Below, piece by piece: positions 55,594-63,587 of a DNA stretch of 64,000 nt. Origin of the DNA: Thomasclavelia spiroformis (GTDB taxonomy: Bacteria > Bacillota_I > Bacilli_A > Erysipelotrichales > Coprobacillaceae); the NCBI GenBank assembly GCA_016901755.1, contig JACJKV010000009.1, positions 1 to 64,000 on the forward strand, given 5' to 3'. Numbering within the stretch: the first letter of the stretch is position 1; each line of letters begins with the position of its first letter. The translations under genes were made by a program, and so were the position numbers. The notes under the pieces were generated by a model. It was given only the letters and a program-made list of their open reading frames with translations, made no database searches and had not been told where the DNA came from.

Positions 55594-56331
55594 TTATTGT
55601 AACATTCCCTGTTTCCTATTTCTAGAATGCGTTTCTTTAATTTTGGCATAGTCATGGAGATGTCTGATTTTAGCTTTTTGAATGTAATAGAGCATTTCCT
55701 GATTTAAAAGAATATTTCTTTTATCACTGGCATAATTGATAATGATTCCCTCAATGTCTTTTTCTTTTTCAACAATACTCATATAGTTGCTTAAAGGAAA
55801 AATATAATATTTATGTGACGTCTTATCATATTTTTTCAGTTCTTCATAACTGGTAAACAATGGGTAATATTTTTTTTCATTAATAGTAACATAAGGTATC
55901 CGGTCAGCTTCAAAAATAGAAATCAGATGACAATGATTAGCCAGTTCACGCAAAGTATCATCCAGCAGTTCATAATGTCCTTTATTAATGCCTTCCAGCA
56001 AAAAATGAAGATAATCATTGCTGACTTCATGAACATTTTTAATTATTTCTATATAACAGTCGGTAAAAACAAAACCATTTTCTACACTTTCAGCCACATC
56101 ATCATCAATGACCAGACCATAAAGATGTTGTTTAACATCTACTTCCAGCAACTGATAAACCCTTACCAAACGATGCAGGCCATGAGCACCTAATAAATGC
56201 AAATGTTCAAAAAAACGAATCTGACCAGTTACTTTACCTACGATAACACTCTGACAGTCTACATACTTTATTTTTTTTAATGTCCAAAACGTAAAACTCT
56301 TGGTTTTCGTTATATCTTCTTTTTCAGCCAT
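55594..56331 (-). CDS. Protein with an SseB-like C-terminal domain
   Basis: The 245-residue protein has an N-terminal region of about 140 residues that I do not recognise (HLLGAHGLHRLVRVYQLLEV, with the Cys and His scattered). A C-terminal SseB-like domain (about 145-235) shows YYPLFTSYEELKKYD and EGIIINYASDKRNILLN. SseB domains bind partner proteins in a few systems. It stands 22 bases upstream of the YdjC gene and is probably in that operon. Confidence 0.72.
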   Translation of the reverse strand: MAEKEDITKTKSFTFWTLKKIKYVDCQSVIVGKVTGQIRFFEHLHLLGAHGLHRLVRVYQLLEVDVKQHLYGLVIDDDVAESVENGFVFTDCYIEIIKNVHEVSNDYLHFLLEGINKGHYELLDDTLRELANHCHLISIFEADRIPYVTINEKKYYPLFTSYEELKKYDKTSHKYYIFPLSNYMSIVEKEKDIEGIIINYASDKRNILLNQEMLYYIQKAKIRHLHDYAKIKETHSRNRKQGMLQ

Positions 56332-56375
56332 AAGCTCACTCCTTAGGTTTACTATAGAAAAACTATGTGACCTGT

Positions 56376-57395
56376 TTATGAATTCATATCATGCAAATAA
56401 GCTTTCAGCACCTTAAGATGAGCCGTAGAAACAGGCAAAGCTTGAATCTGTTCTAAAGAAAATAAACCTTCAATCTCTGATTCCAGTTCAAAATGATAGA
56501 CATGCATATGCCAGGTACGATGTGTAAAAACATGCCTGACATTTTTAATATATCTTCCCATTGCCAGCAGGCAGTGATAATCTTCTGCAAATTTTTCAAC
56601 AAAACTGTAGGGACTTTCCAGTTCATACTGGATAAAGCCATAAAGATTTTCTAACAGTCCTGCTTTATTTTTGATCATCAGCAAACGCCCCTGATAAGTA
56701 ATAATACCGGTAATGTAGTTTTTTTCCTGATGTCTGATTTTTTTTATATTAACAGGTAAAACTTCCTGCTGATGCTGCTCAAAAGCCTGACAGTGTTTGG
56801 CAATCGGACATTGAAAACAGCGCGGATGCAAAGGGCGGCAGATCGTCGCACCTAAATCCATCAGTCCCTGATTAAAAGCTGAGGCATCTTTACCCGTCAG
56901 CAAATGCGCAACGATCTGATAAATCTTTTTTTGTGTCTTGCTTAAAGCAATATTATCTTTGATCATATAAACTCTAGAAATGATACGTAGCACATTGCCA
57001 TCGACAGCAGGAACCTGCTGCTGAAAAGCTATCGAGGAAATAGCACCTGCAGTATAATCGCCAATTCCTTTTAAGGCACGAATAGCTTCATATTCGTGGG
57101 GGAACTTTCCTTCATACTGTTCAACGATGATTTTTGCTGATTCATGAAGATGTCTGGCACGACGATAATAACCTAATCCTTCCCACATTTTATAGACTTC
57201 TTCTTCACTGGCTAAAGCCAAAGAATTAACATCGGGAAAACGGGCCATAAAACGCTGATAATAAGGAATGACCGTTTCCGTTGTTGTTTGCTGGAGCATG
57301 ATTTCACTGATCCAGATATGATAGGGTTCCTGATCTTCACGCCAGGGAAAATGACGATGATGAACACGATACCACGCAATAAGTTCGTCCTGCAT
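56376..57395 (-). CDS. mutY: Adenine DNA glycosylase MutY
   Basis: MutY removes adenine mispaired with 8-oxoguanine. The 339-residue protein has the helix-hairpin-helix fold, the catalytic Glu in SEIMLQQT (about residue 31), the Asp in AVDGNVLR (about 131) and the Fe-S cluster CxxxxxxCxxCxxxxxC (about 186-202). A C-terminal NUDIX-like domain recognises 8-oxoG. Length is normal. The upstream base-excision gene tag is in a different operon. Confidence 0.95.
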   Translation of the reverse strand: MQDELIAWYRVHHRHFPWREDQEPYHIWISEIMLQQTTTETVIPYYQRFMARFPDVNSLALASEEEVYKMWEGLGYYRRARHLHESAKIIVEQYEGKFPHEYEAIRALKGIGDYTAGAISSIAFQQQVPAVDGNVLRIISRVYMIKDNIALSKTQKKIYQIVAHLLTGKDASAFNQGLMDLGATICRPLHPRCFQCPIAKHCQAFEQHQQEVLPVNIKKIRHQEKNYITGIITYQGRLLMIKNKAGLLENLYGFIQYELESPYSFVEKFAEDYHCLLAMGRYIKNVRHVFTHRTWHMHVYHFELESEIEGLFSLEQIQALPVSTAHLKVLKAYLHDMNS

Positions 57396-57440
57396 AAATT
57401 CACCTCTTATTCTTTTTTGATATTATACATAGATTTTCAT

Positions 57441-57462
57441 AAAAAAAAAGTCAGATGACTTT
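57441..57462 (-). terminator. Terminator of the cupin gene
   Basis: AAAGTC-AGAT-GACTTT with a nine-T run on the minus strand, at the cupin stop. Confidence 0.65.
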
Positions 57463-57895
57463 ATAACTGCAAATAAGCTTCATCATCGACTTCTTCTAAC
57501 CATTCATTAGAATTTTCAACACCAGGCACCTCAATAGCAATATGACTGAACCAGCTGTCTTTTTTTGCTCCATGCCAGTGTTTGACTTCAGGAGGAATCA
57601 CCACAACGCTTCCTTCCTGCAAACTAACTGGTGCTTTTCCAAACTCCTGATACCAGCCTTCACCTGCAATACAGATCAGAATCTGTCCGCCTCCACTTTT
57701 AGCATGATGGATATGCCAGTTATTACGACATCCTGGTTCAAAAGTAACATTAGACAGACTTAATGCCTGGTCAGCTGTTTTTGCTAATGGATTTAAAAAA
57801 GACTGACCTATAAAATATTGTGCATAATCAACATTAGGCATTCCGGTTAAAAACATATTCACTTTATCAAATTCTTTTTTATCTAGATATTTCAT
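57461..57895 (-). CDS. Cupin-domain protein
   Basis: The ATG at 57895 sits after GGAGG; the in-frame codon at 57907 is unlikely. The 144-residue protein is a small cupin with the metal motif WHIHHAKSGGGQ (His, His, Gln) and the second motif PPEVKHWHG. Related cupins in Bacillota go with the carboxymuconolactone decarboxylase or quinone cluster. It lies next to an HxlR regulator, a flavin reductase and an ABM-domain protein, a set often tied to electrophile stress. Activity unknown. Confidence 0.85.
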   Translation of the reverse strand: MKYLDKKEFDKVNMFLTGMPNVDYAQYFIGQSFLNPLAKTADQALSLSNVTFEPGCRNNWHIHHAKSGGGQILICIAGEGWYQEFGKAPVSLQEGSVVVIPPEVKHWHGAKKDSWFSHIAIEVPGVENSNEWLEEVDDEAYLQL

Positions 57896-57953
57896 ATTTT
57901 CCTCCATTTCCCCGCACTTTACTGCGCGGACACAAATATTTTAATCAAAGTTT

Positions 57954-58058
57954 AAATTTGTTATTAAGCTAAACGCTTTTAGAAGAATACTAACAAATTT
58001 GTTTTTATCATAAGCAATATCTGCAATCTCATTGTTTTGTTCGATTAATAACAAATTT
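57954..58058. repeat. 105-bp element with perfect 14-bp terminal inverted repeats
   Basis: AAATTTGTTATTAA at 57954-57967 and TTAATAACAAATTT at 58045-58058 are exact inverted copies. A 12-bp palindrome AACAAATTTGTT lies at 57992-58003, sharing the same AACAAATTT core. The region between the cupin and HxlR genes (57896-58172) has no other recognisable feature. It could be a small MITE-like element, a set of operators or a hairpin in an untranslated region. Confidence 0.5.
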
Positions 58059-58172
58059 TATTTTCACACTTGTTCTCCTTCTTTCTATTTTTATTTTACA
58101 GTTCTTGAAGCATGATGTCTAATACCTGGATATCATATATCATCATGCCTTAAATGTATGATAAAAATATAA

Positions 58173-58505
58173 TCATATTCTATTTTTTTCGCCCCACAGA
58201 CATAACTGATCTAATACTGCCATCAAAGACTGTCCTCTTGCACTTAAACGATATTCAACCTTTGGTGGAATTTGAGGATATTCGGTTCTCACAATCAGCT
58301 GATTAGCCTCAAGTTCTTTTAAATTCTGACTTAATGTTTTATCCGAAATTTTCCCAATATATCGCTTCAATTCATTAAAACGCACAATTTCAAATTCCAT
58401 CAGGCAATACAATATGACCATTTTATGTTTTCCTGCAATCAATGATAATGTATAACTGAATCCAGTATCTTCAAAATTCGCATGTTCTATATATTTCTTA
58501 ATCAT
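58173..58505 (-). CDS. HxlR-family transcription regulator
   Basis: The 110-residue winged-helix protein has the HxlR core (LIAGKHKMVILYCLM, with FNELKRYIGKISDKTLSQNLKELEANQLIVR and VEYRLSARGQSL). Members sense aldehydes, quinones or redox changes through Cys; this one has Cys in YCLM and LCLWG. It diverges from the flavin reductase gene and probably controls it through the AGTAC repeat between them. Confidence 0.88.
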   Translation of the reverse strand: MIKKYIEHANFEDTGFSYTLSLIAGKHKMVILYCLMEFEIVRFNELKRYIGKISDKTLSQNLKELEANQLIVRTEYPQIPPKVEYRLSARGQSLMAVLDQLCLWGEKNRI

Positions 58506-58524
58506 TTACACTTTCCTTTATGAT

Positions 58525-58576
58525 AGTACCTTATATTTATAATAGTACTTGTCATTATTAAATTGTCAACTATAAT
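58525..58576 (+). promoter_or_regulatory. Promoter and operator of the flavin reductase gene
   Basis: TTGTCA (58549-58554) and TATAAT (58571-58576) are separated by 16 bases. AGTAC (58525-58529) and GTACT (58545-58549) form an inverted repeat with 15 bases between the arms, just before and touching the -35, so an HxlR dimer could repress here. Confidence 0.65.
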
Positions 58577-58613
58577 TAAAGAAAAGAAGAAAAATATAAA
58601 GGAGTGAAAAAAA

Positions 58614-59180
58614 ATGAGAAAAAATATAGAAATCACTGAAGGAATCTATCCTATGCCAGTGTTAATGATTGCAACTTACAATCAAGATAACAGTGTCAAT
58701 GTCATGAATGCAGCCTGGGGAACCATGCAAGATCGAAATATAGTCGCATTAAACCTTGGAGAAAATCACAAAACAGTTGAAAATATAAAAGCACGTGGAG
58801 CTTTTACAGTAAGTATCGCTGATGCTAAACACGTTGTGGAAGCTGATTATTTTGGTGTAGAATCAGGAAATAACGTTCCTGACAAATTCGCAAAAAGTGG
58901 TTTATCCGCACAAAAATCCTCTTTGGTTGATGCCCCTGTCATTAATGAATTTCCAATTTGTATGGAATGTGAATTCATTGAATATCAGGATAATAAATAT
59001 GGTTGTGGTGTCATAGGAAAAGTTGTCAATATTTCAGTTGATGAAGCAGTCATGACCAACGGCAAAGTGGACATGTCTTTAGTCAATGCTATCGCCTTTG
59101 ATCCTTATACTCACGGTTATTATGAAGTCAATAAACGTGTTGGTGAAGCATTTCATGATGGTATGAAGTTAAAAAAATAA
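58614..59180 (+). CDS. Flavin reductase-like protein
   Basis: The 188-residue protein has the FMN-binding split barrel of the flavin reductase family. YPMPVLMIATYNQDNSVNVMNAAWG is at the start, and HKTVENIKARGAFTVSIA and CEFIEYQD follow. AAGGAG stands before the ATG. It may reduce FMN for a partner monooxygenase or reduce a quinone-like compound. It is divergent from HxlR, so redox-inducible expression is likely. It ends at a terminator shared with the ABM gene. Confidence 0.87.
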   Translation: MRKNIEITEGIYPMPVLMIATYNQDNSVNVMNAAWGTMQDRNIVALNLGENHKTVENIKARGAFTVSIADAKHVVEADYFGVESGNNVPDKFAKSGLSAQKSSLVDAPVINEFPICMECEFIEYQDNKYGCGVIGKVVNISVDEAVMTNGKVDMSLVNAIAFDPYTHGYYEVNKRVGEAFHDGMKLKK

Positions 59181-59207
59181 ATGGTCGCAATGACCATTTA
59201 TTTATTT
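59170..59207. terminator. Bidirectional terminator of the flavin reductase gene
   Basis: TAAATGGTC/GACCATTTA with a five-base loop and A and T tracts on both sides. Confidence 0.8.
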
Positions 59208-59534
59208 TCTAATAAACTGATCATCTTTTGAAGGTATTCCTTCTTCGTCACTATGATATCTTTCTACTTTCATGTGCAGATCATATTTATCACGCAACGT
59301 AGCTATTGTATCCATCATCTTAGAAGCATGATGTAAATCAATCGCTTCCTGATCTTTCCAGCTGTCAATCAGTAGAATTGTTTCTGGATCATCCAGTGAC
59401 TGAAAATAATCATATTTTTCGTTTCCTGGTTCTTTTCTAATAGCTTCAACAGTTCCACTTGACACCATTTCTTCAACAAATTTCATGGCACTGCCATTTT
59501 TCCCTGTGTAGTATAAATTCACTGTAATACTCAT
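59202..59534 (-). CDS. ABM-domain (antibiotic biosynthesis monooxygenase) protein
   Basis: The 110-residue protein is a ferredoxin-like dimeric alpha/beta-barrel type of the ABM family: VNLYYTGKNGSAMKFVEEMVSS, YDYFQSLDDPETILLIDSWKD and LHHASKMMD are the family core. Members act on quinols or heme or are passive binders. The neighbouring flavin reductase and cupin fit a quinone-handling set. Start has AAGGTGAGAT. Confidence 0.82.
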   Translation of the reverse strand: MSITVNLYYTGKNGSAMKFVEEMVSSGTVEAIRKEPGNEKYDYFQSLDDPETILLIDSWKDQEAIDLHHASKMMDTIATLRDKYDLHMKVERYHSDEEGIPSKDDQFIRK

Positions 59535-59760
59535 GATCTCACCTTCCTTATCTTAAGTTATATTATAACCTTTTTTTAATAATCAACATCTCCTTTTTAA
59601 AACATAACTGAAATTTATGATAAATTGAAATCATAAAATACCTTTGCATTTATTAATTACCAACCAACAATATATTTTTGATATGAATATATAAAAAACA
59701 GCATGATTTTGCTTTTGTTTATCTTTTTGCATATATTCATGCATAATTTTTAAAAAAAAC

Positions 59761-59788
59761 TTTACACTTTGTCTAAGCGTGATAAACT
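59761..59788 (+). promoter_or_regulatory. Promoter of tRNA-Glu
   Basis: TTTACA (59761-59766), a 16-base spacer and TAAACT (59783-59788) place the start of transcription about 10 bases ahead of the tRNA. The rest of 59535-59760 shows no gene or repeat that I can support. Confidence 0.55.
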
Positions 59789-59806
59789 ATATGTTATAGG
59801 TGATCT

Positions 59807-59882
59807 GGTCCGTTGGTGAAGTGGTCAACACACTAGGTTCTCATCCTAGCATTCAGGGGTTCGAAACCCCTACGGACTACCA
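59807..59882 (+). tRNA. tRNA-Glu (anticodon CUC)
   Basis: The 76-base cloverleaf has the acceptor stem GGTCCGT/ACGGACT, discriminator A and encoded CCA. The anticodon stem is CTAGG/CCTAG, with loop TTCTCAT giving anticodon CTC. The 5' sequence GGTCCGTTGGT is the standard bacterial tRNA-Glu start. It is followed by a terminator. Confidence 0.93.
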
Positions 59883-59892
59883 TATTTAAATA

Positions 59893-59919
59893 TAAAGTAC
59901 CAATCCAAGGTACTTTTTT
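59893..59919 (+). terminator. Terminator of tRNA-Glu
   Basis: AAGTACC-AATCCAA-GGTACTT followed by T residues, 12 bases after the CCA end. Confidence 0.8.
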
Positions 59920-59940
59920 CAATATTCATCAATCAAACCA

Positions 59941-59966
59941 AAAAAAAGAACCCCGAAGGATTCTTA
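59941..59966 (-). terminator. Terminator of tRNA-Gln
   Basis: On the minus strand AGAATCC-TTCG-GGGTTCT with a seven-T run. Confidence 0.8.
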
Positions 59967-59976
59967 ATTTACTATA

Positions 59977-60052
59977 TGGCTGGGGTACTTGGATTCGAAC
60001 CAAGGAAATGTCAGATTCAGAGTCTGATGCCTTACCGCTTGGCTATACCCCA
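59977..60052 (-). tRNA. tRNA-Gln (anticodon CUG)
   Basis: The 76-base cloverleaf on the minus strand starts TGGGGTATAGCCAAGCGGTA, which is typical of tRNA-Gln. The anticodon stem TCAGA/TCTGA holds loop CTCTGAA, giving anticodon CTG. The CCA end is encoded. Its terminator precedes it in plus coordinates. Confidence 0.93.
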
Positions 60053-60100
60053 ATCACAAGTATTAATATAGCATACTTTTTGTAAGGAGTAAAGAGAAAA

Positions 60101-61531
60101 ATGAAAATTAGAACAAGATTTGCACCAAGTCCTACTGGTTACATGCATATTGGTAACTTACGAACCGCCTTATACAGTTATCTTATCGCTAAAAAAGGTC
60201 ATGGTGATTTTATTTTAAGAATTGAAGATACAGATCAGAAAAGAGAAGTTAAAGACGCTATTAACATTATTTATCAGGTGCTTCAGGAAACTGGACTGCA
60301 ATGGGATGAAGGTCCACAAGCCAAAGAACCTTATGGTCCCTATATTCAGTCACAGCGTTTAGAAATCTATCATAAATATGCCAAAAAACTGATTGCAGCT
60401 CATAAGGCTCATTACTGCTTTTGCCAGGATGAAATCAAAAATGAAGATCCCTGTTTACATCTAAGTCAAAAAGAAATTCAATGCAGACTGGCAAACAATG
60501 AACCTTATGTTATCAGACAGAATATTCCTACAACAGGAATTACCACCTTTGACGATATGGTTTATGGCCATATCGAAGTACAGAATAATACTTTAAATGA
60601 AGGAATTCTGATTAAAAGCGATGGCTATCCAACATACAATTTTGCTAATGTGATCGATGATCACCTGATGCAGATCACTCATGTTGTCAGAGGCAATGAA
60701 TATCTTTCCAGTACACCAAAGTATAATCTGATTTATGAAGCTTTAGGCTGGGATATTCCCATCTATATCCATCTTCCCAGCGTCAATAAAGATGAAACTC
60801 ATAAATTAAGTAAACGTCATGGTGATGCTTCATATCAGGATTTAAAAAAGCAGGGATTTATGACAGCAGCTATTATCAATTATATTGCTCTGCTGGGCTG
60901 GTCACCAAAAGAAAATGAAATACTGTCATTAGATGAACTGATCAGTCAGTTTGATATTAATCATATTTCAAAAGCACCTGCTATCTTTGATATTGAAAAA
61001 CTTAAATGGATCAATGGCATGTATATCAAAAAGATGCCTTTAGATCAGTTTCATCAGCTGATAAAACCATATTACAATTTCATCAGTAAACCCGTTGATT
61101 TATTAGAAATTTCTCGTGTCCTGCAGCCTCGACTACTGCAGATCAATGCTAAACAGATTCAGGATATGCTTGATTTTATTAATCAGCCCCTGCCCTTTGA
61201 TCTATCTGTTTTCTCGCATAAAAAATTTAAAACCGATCCGCAAAAGTCTTTGCAGGCATTAATCCTGGTCAAAGAAAACCTGCATCATTTAAATAACTGT
61301 CAAAGTGACGAAGATATGTTACAGTTTTTTAGAACGTTAGCCAAAGAAAACAGTCTCAAAAATGGTCAGATCATGGAACCGGTCAGAGCTGCATTAACTC
61401 AAAAACGTTCCAGTCCTGGTGGTGCAGTAGAACTGATTCATATTTTAACAATAAAAGAAGCCACGGCCCGTCTTAACCAGACCATCCGTGAACTAAAAAA
61501 TGCGATTGAAAAATCAATAACAGTATATTAA
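60101..61531 (+). CDS. gltX: Glutamyl-tRNA synthetase
   Basis: The 476-residue class I enzyme has the HIGH-type motif PTGYMHIGNLR (about residues 10-20) and the KMSKS-type motif HKLSKRHGD (about 245). The C-terminal half is the anticodon-binding domain. It is a typical bacterial GluRS. Bacteria without glutaminyl-tRNA synthetase use a GluRS that also charges tRNA-Gln; this gene lies directly beside tRNA-Glu and tRNA-Gln. Its own type (discriminating or not) cannot be told from the sequence by eye. The start has AAGGAG. Confidence 0.95.
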   Translation: MKIRTRFAPSPTGYMHIGNLRTALYSYLIAKKGHGDFILRIEDTDQKREVKDAINIIYQVLQETGLQWDEGPQAKEPYGPYIQSQRLEIYHKYAKKLIAAHKAHYCFCQDEIKNEDPCLHLSQKEIQCRLANNEPYVIRQNIPTTGITTFDDMVYGHIEVQNNTLNEGILIKSDGYPTYNFANVIDDHLMQITHVVRGNEYLSSTPKYNLIYEALGWDIPIYIHLPSVNKDETHKLSKRHGDASYQDLKKQGFMTAAIINYIALLGWSPKENEILSLDELISQFDINHISKAPAIFDIEKLKWINGMYIKKMPLDQFHQLIKPYYNFISKPVDLLEISRVLQPRLLQINAKQIQDMLDFINQPLPFDLSVFSHKKFKTDPQKSLQALILVKENLHHLNNCQSDEDMLQFFRTLAKENSLKNGQIMEPVRAALTQKRSSPGGAVELIHILTIKEATARLNQTIRELKNAIEKSITVY

Positions 61532-61541
61532 ACAGCTGAGG

Positions 61542-61583
61542 AACAAACCCTAGTCTTTAAATTGTAGGTTGGGTTTGTTTTTC
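61542..61583 (+). terminator. Terminator of gltX
   Basis: AACAAACCC (61542-61550) and GGGTTTGTT (61571-61579) form a 9-bp stem with a 20-base loop, followed by TTTTC. It lies 11 bases after the gltX stop. Confidence 0.7.
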
Positions 61584-61658
61584 TTGGCTTTCATTTCAAT
61601 ATGGGGGGGTTGGAAGATGCTGATTAAATGAAGTTTCTATACGTGTATATGAAAAAGG

Positions 61659-61705
61659 AACCTCCTGTTATCATTTGTTTGCGGACAATTATCACAAAGG
61701 AGGTT
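61659..61705 (+). promoter_or_regulatory. Hairpin that can hide the transposase ribosome binding site
   Basis: AACCTCCT (61659-61666) pairs with AGGAGGTT (61698-61705), which is the Shine-Dalgarno of the transposase remnant at 61709. Such stems in insertion sequences limit translation from read-through transcripts. Here it is a relic. Confidence 0.55.
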
Positions 61706-61708
61706 TCT

Positions 61709-62061
61709 ATGCAAGATTTTATCATTAAACTGCTTAACTTGAAAGAAGAAGATATCGATCCTATTCATACCGTTTCGAAATCAGTCAGGCTTATTTTCTA
61801 ATCACTCTAAAAATCAAAGATCACATCTGTCCTCATTGCAGATGCTTTGCCCATTATGTCAAAGACTACAGAACCTGGAAACTTAAACACAACGTCTTTG
61901 TCAATTTCAGTTCAACCATATTCTACAGACAGAAAAGATATCTTTGCAGAAATTATCAAAAAACATTGTTAACAGGTATACAGATGACATCAACGATAAA
62001 ACAAACAGCACGTAAAGAAAGGTATTTAGCTATCTTCCTATTAAAAAATATTTCTAGGTAA
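61709..62061 (+). pseudogene. ISL3-family transposase remnant
   Basis: An ATG at 61709 begins MQDFIIKLLNLKEEDID and then stops near 61801. The next frame continues as a damaged copy of the ISL3 zinc-finger head: ITLKIKDHICPHC, then VKDYRTWKLKHNVF and FYRQKRYLCRNYQK, before it ends at 62061. ISL3 (IS204/IS1001/IS1165) transposases have this arrangement of CxxC motifs, an RxY and KH block and RRYxC. Only about 110 of about 400 residues remain, so the element is dead. No clear terminal repeats were found. Confidence 0.72.
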
Positions 62062-62177
62062 ATGATCATCATTAGTATAATTAACTGCTAATTAGATAAT
62101 CCACAAAATCTAGAACTTTCATTTCTTATTTTTATGTAATTAATAATTGTATATTTCAAGTGCTTTCTTTTTATATA

Positions 62178-63584
62178 TTATTTAAAATCAATAACTTTTA
62201 AATCTTCAATTTCTCCAAGATCCTCTAAACGAAGATGAGAAGCATCAATATATAGTGACGATTCATTCTGTTGGGCAATTGTAGAAGGTAATTCTCCTTC
62301 TAATTGTCCTCTAACACTTTGCGACCTTAACTGACAGAATTCAGTAAATGTTTCAACTGCTATCAGATAATCATCATATGAACAAAAAGCAGTAGGATCC
62401 TTTTTTACATAAGGTGATATTAGTGAAGTTATCTTTTGTACTTTATTTTGAAAATATTCATTTTCAAAATAATTGGCTATGAATTCTTCAAAATACTGAT
62501 GATATTGTTGATAATATTCATCATGTTTCATAACATGATGAAAAAGCGGTCGATTAAACATAACTTCTTTAGTATAAGGTGTATTTATCGGAAAATTAAC
62601 ATATCGCGTGATATCATTGCATGGATTTGGCATTCCCAAAGAATATGTTCCAAATGCTAAATTATAATCCCAAGGCAACATCGAAATAATGCCATTATTT
62701 TCATAAAGAAAATAATTATGTCCTGTTGGTCCAAGATAACTATCTAAATTAACCACAAAAACCTGAACCACAAAATACCTTAAAACTTCATCAACATTTA
62801 TGGCTTTTTCAAGATTTTGATTTTCATCTAACTTTTTTAAAGCTTCGATCAATCTTCTTTTATCAGTTTCTTTAATTTTGAATTTCGCATTTTCAAAAAG
62901 ATTGGGATAAGAATCGATATCATCATCAATATACTGTAAAGCCAGATCCTTATTTTCTCCGTAAACATCAGTATAACCAGGTTTATATAATATTCCATGA
63001 TTTTTACCATAATTCCTTTGTGCAAAAGATTCTTCCGGTTCTTCAACAGCCAGAAAAAGGCCCCAATCCTTTTGATTAATAGTAACCCATACATAACTCG
63101 TTAATGATGATGGAACTCCCATAGATCGCATCATATCATAAGCTATATAGTTTTTTAAATAAGCATTATCTTGAAACGAACAATCTAAAGAAAACTTATC
63201 TAATCCATAATAATTATATGCCTTATCATAATGATCGAATTCTATTTTTAAACTAAAACGATTTGATTGATAACGTTCAATCAATTCCAGTGAGTTATTT
63301 CCCTTAACCCTTAATCCTACCATATCAAATTTTTCTCCATCTATTACCAGCGAAGCTATTTGATATTCTTTATTTTGCGCCTGATCAAAAAACAAATTTG
63401 GATTTTCCAGCTCAATATCTATAGTATGTACATAACTTTGATCAAATAATTTATCAACGTAACCAGGATTTGAATAAAAGTTATTTAATCCTAAGTATTC
63501 TAAAAGCATAAAACATAAAGTTAATATCAAAGAAAAACATATACAGCCAATAACAATCCAATCAATCTTTTTATGTCTAATCAT
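62178..63584 (-). CDS. CotH kinase-like family protein
   Basis: The 468-residue protein has an N-terminal transmembrane anchor (about 9-30). The CotH domain follows, with VGLRVKGNNSLEL (strand and loop), KFSLDCSFQDNAYLKNYIAYDMM, WGLFLAVEEPEESFAQRNY and the kinase-like acidic motif SMLPWDYNLAFG (about 318). In B. subtilis CotH phosphorylates spore coat proteins; many anchored versions in gut Bacillota have other roles. It lies three bases behind a DUF4956 gene and is co-transcribed with it. The substrate is unknown. Confidence 0.87.
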   Translation of the reverse strand: MIRHKKIDWIVIGCICFSLILTLCFMLLEYLGLNNFYSNPGYVDKLFDQSYVHTIDIELENPNLFFDQAQNKEYQIASLVIDGEKFDMVGLRVKGNNSLELIERYQSNRFSLKIEFDHYDKAYNYYGLDKFSLDCSFQDNAYLKNYIAYDMMRSMGVPSSLTSYVWVTINQKDWGLFLAVEEPEESFAQRNYGKNHGILYKPGYTDVYGENKDLALQYIDDDIDSYPNLFENAKFKIKETDKRRLIEALKKLDENQNLEKAINVDEVLRYFVVQVFVVNLDSYLGPTGHNYFLYENNGIISMLPWDYNLAFGTYSLGMPNPCNDITRYVNFPINTPYTKEVMFNRPLFHHVMKHDEYYQQYHQYFEEFIANYFENEYFQNKVQKITSLISPYVKKDPTAFCSYDDYLIAVETFTEFCQLRSQSVRGQLEGELPSTIAQQNESSLYIDASHLRLEDLGEIEDLKVIDFK

Positions 63585-63587
63585 ACT

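Noticed and set aside
61604-61610. A run of seven G residues as a possible phase-variable tract
   Set aside because: It lies in non-coding sequence next to a dead transposase, so length change would have no visible effect.
61709-61801. A 30-residue peptide with a perfect ribosome binding site as a novel small gene
   Set aside because: It is the N-terminus of a decayed ISL3 transposase whose next part follows in another frame.
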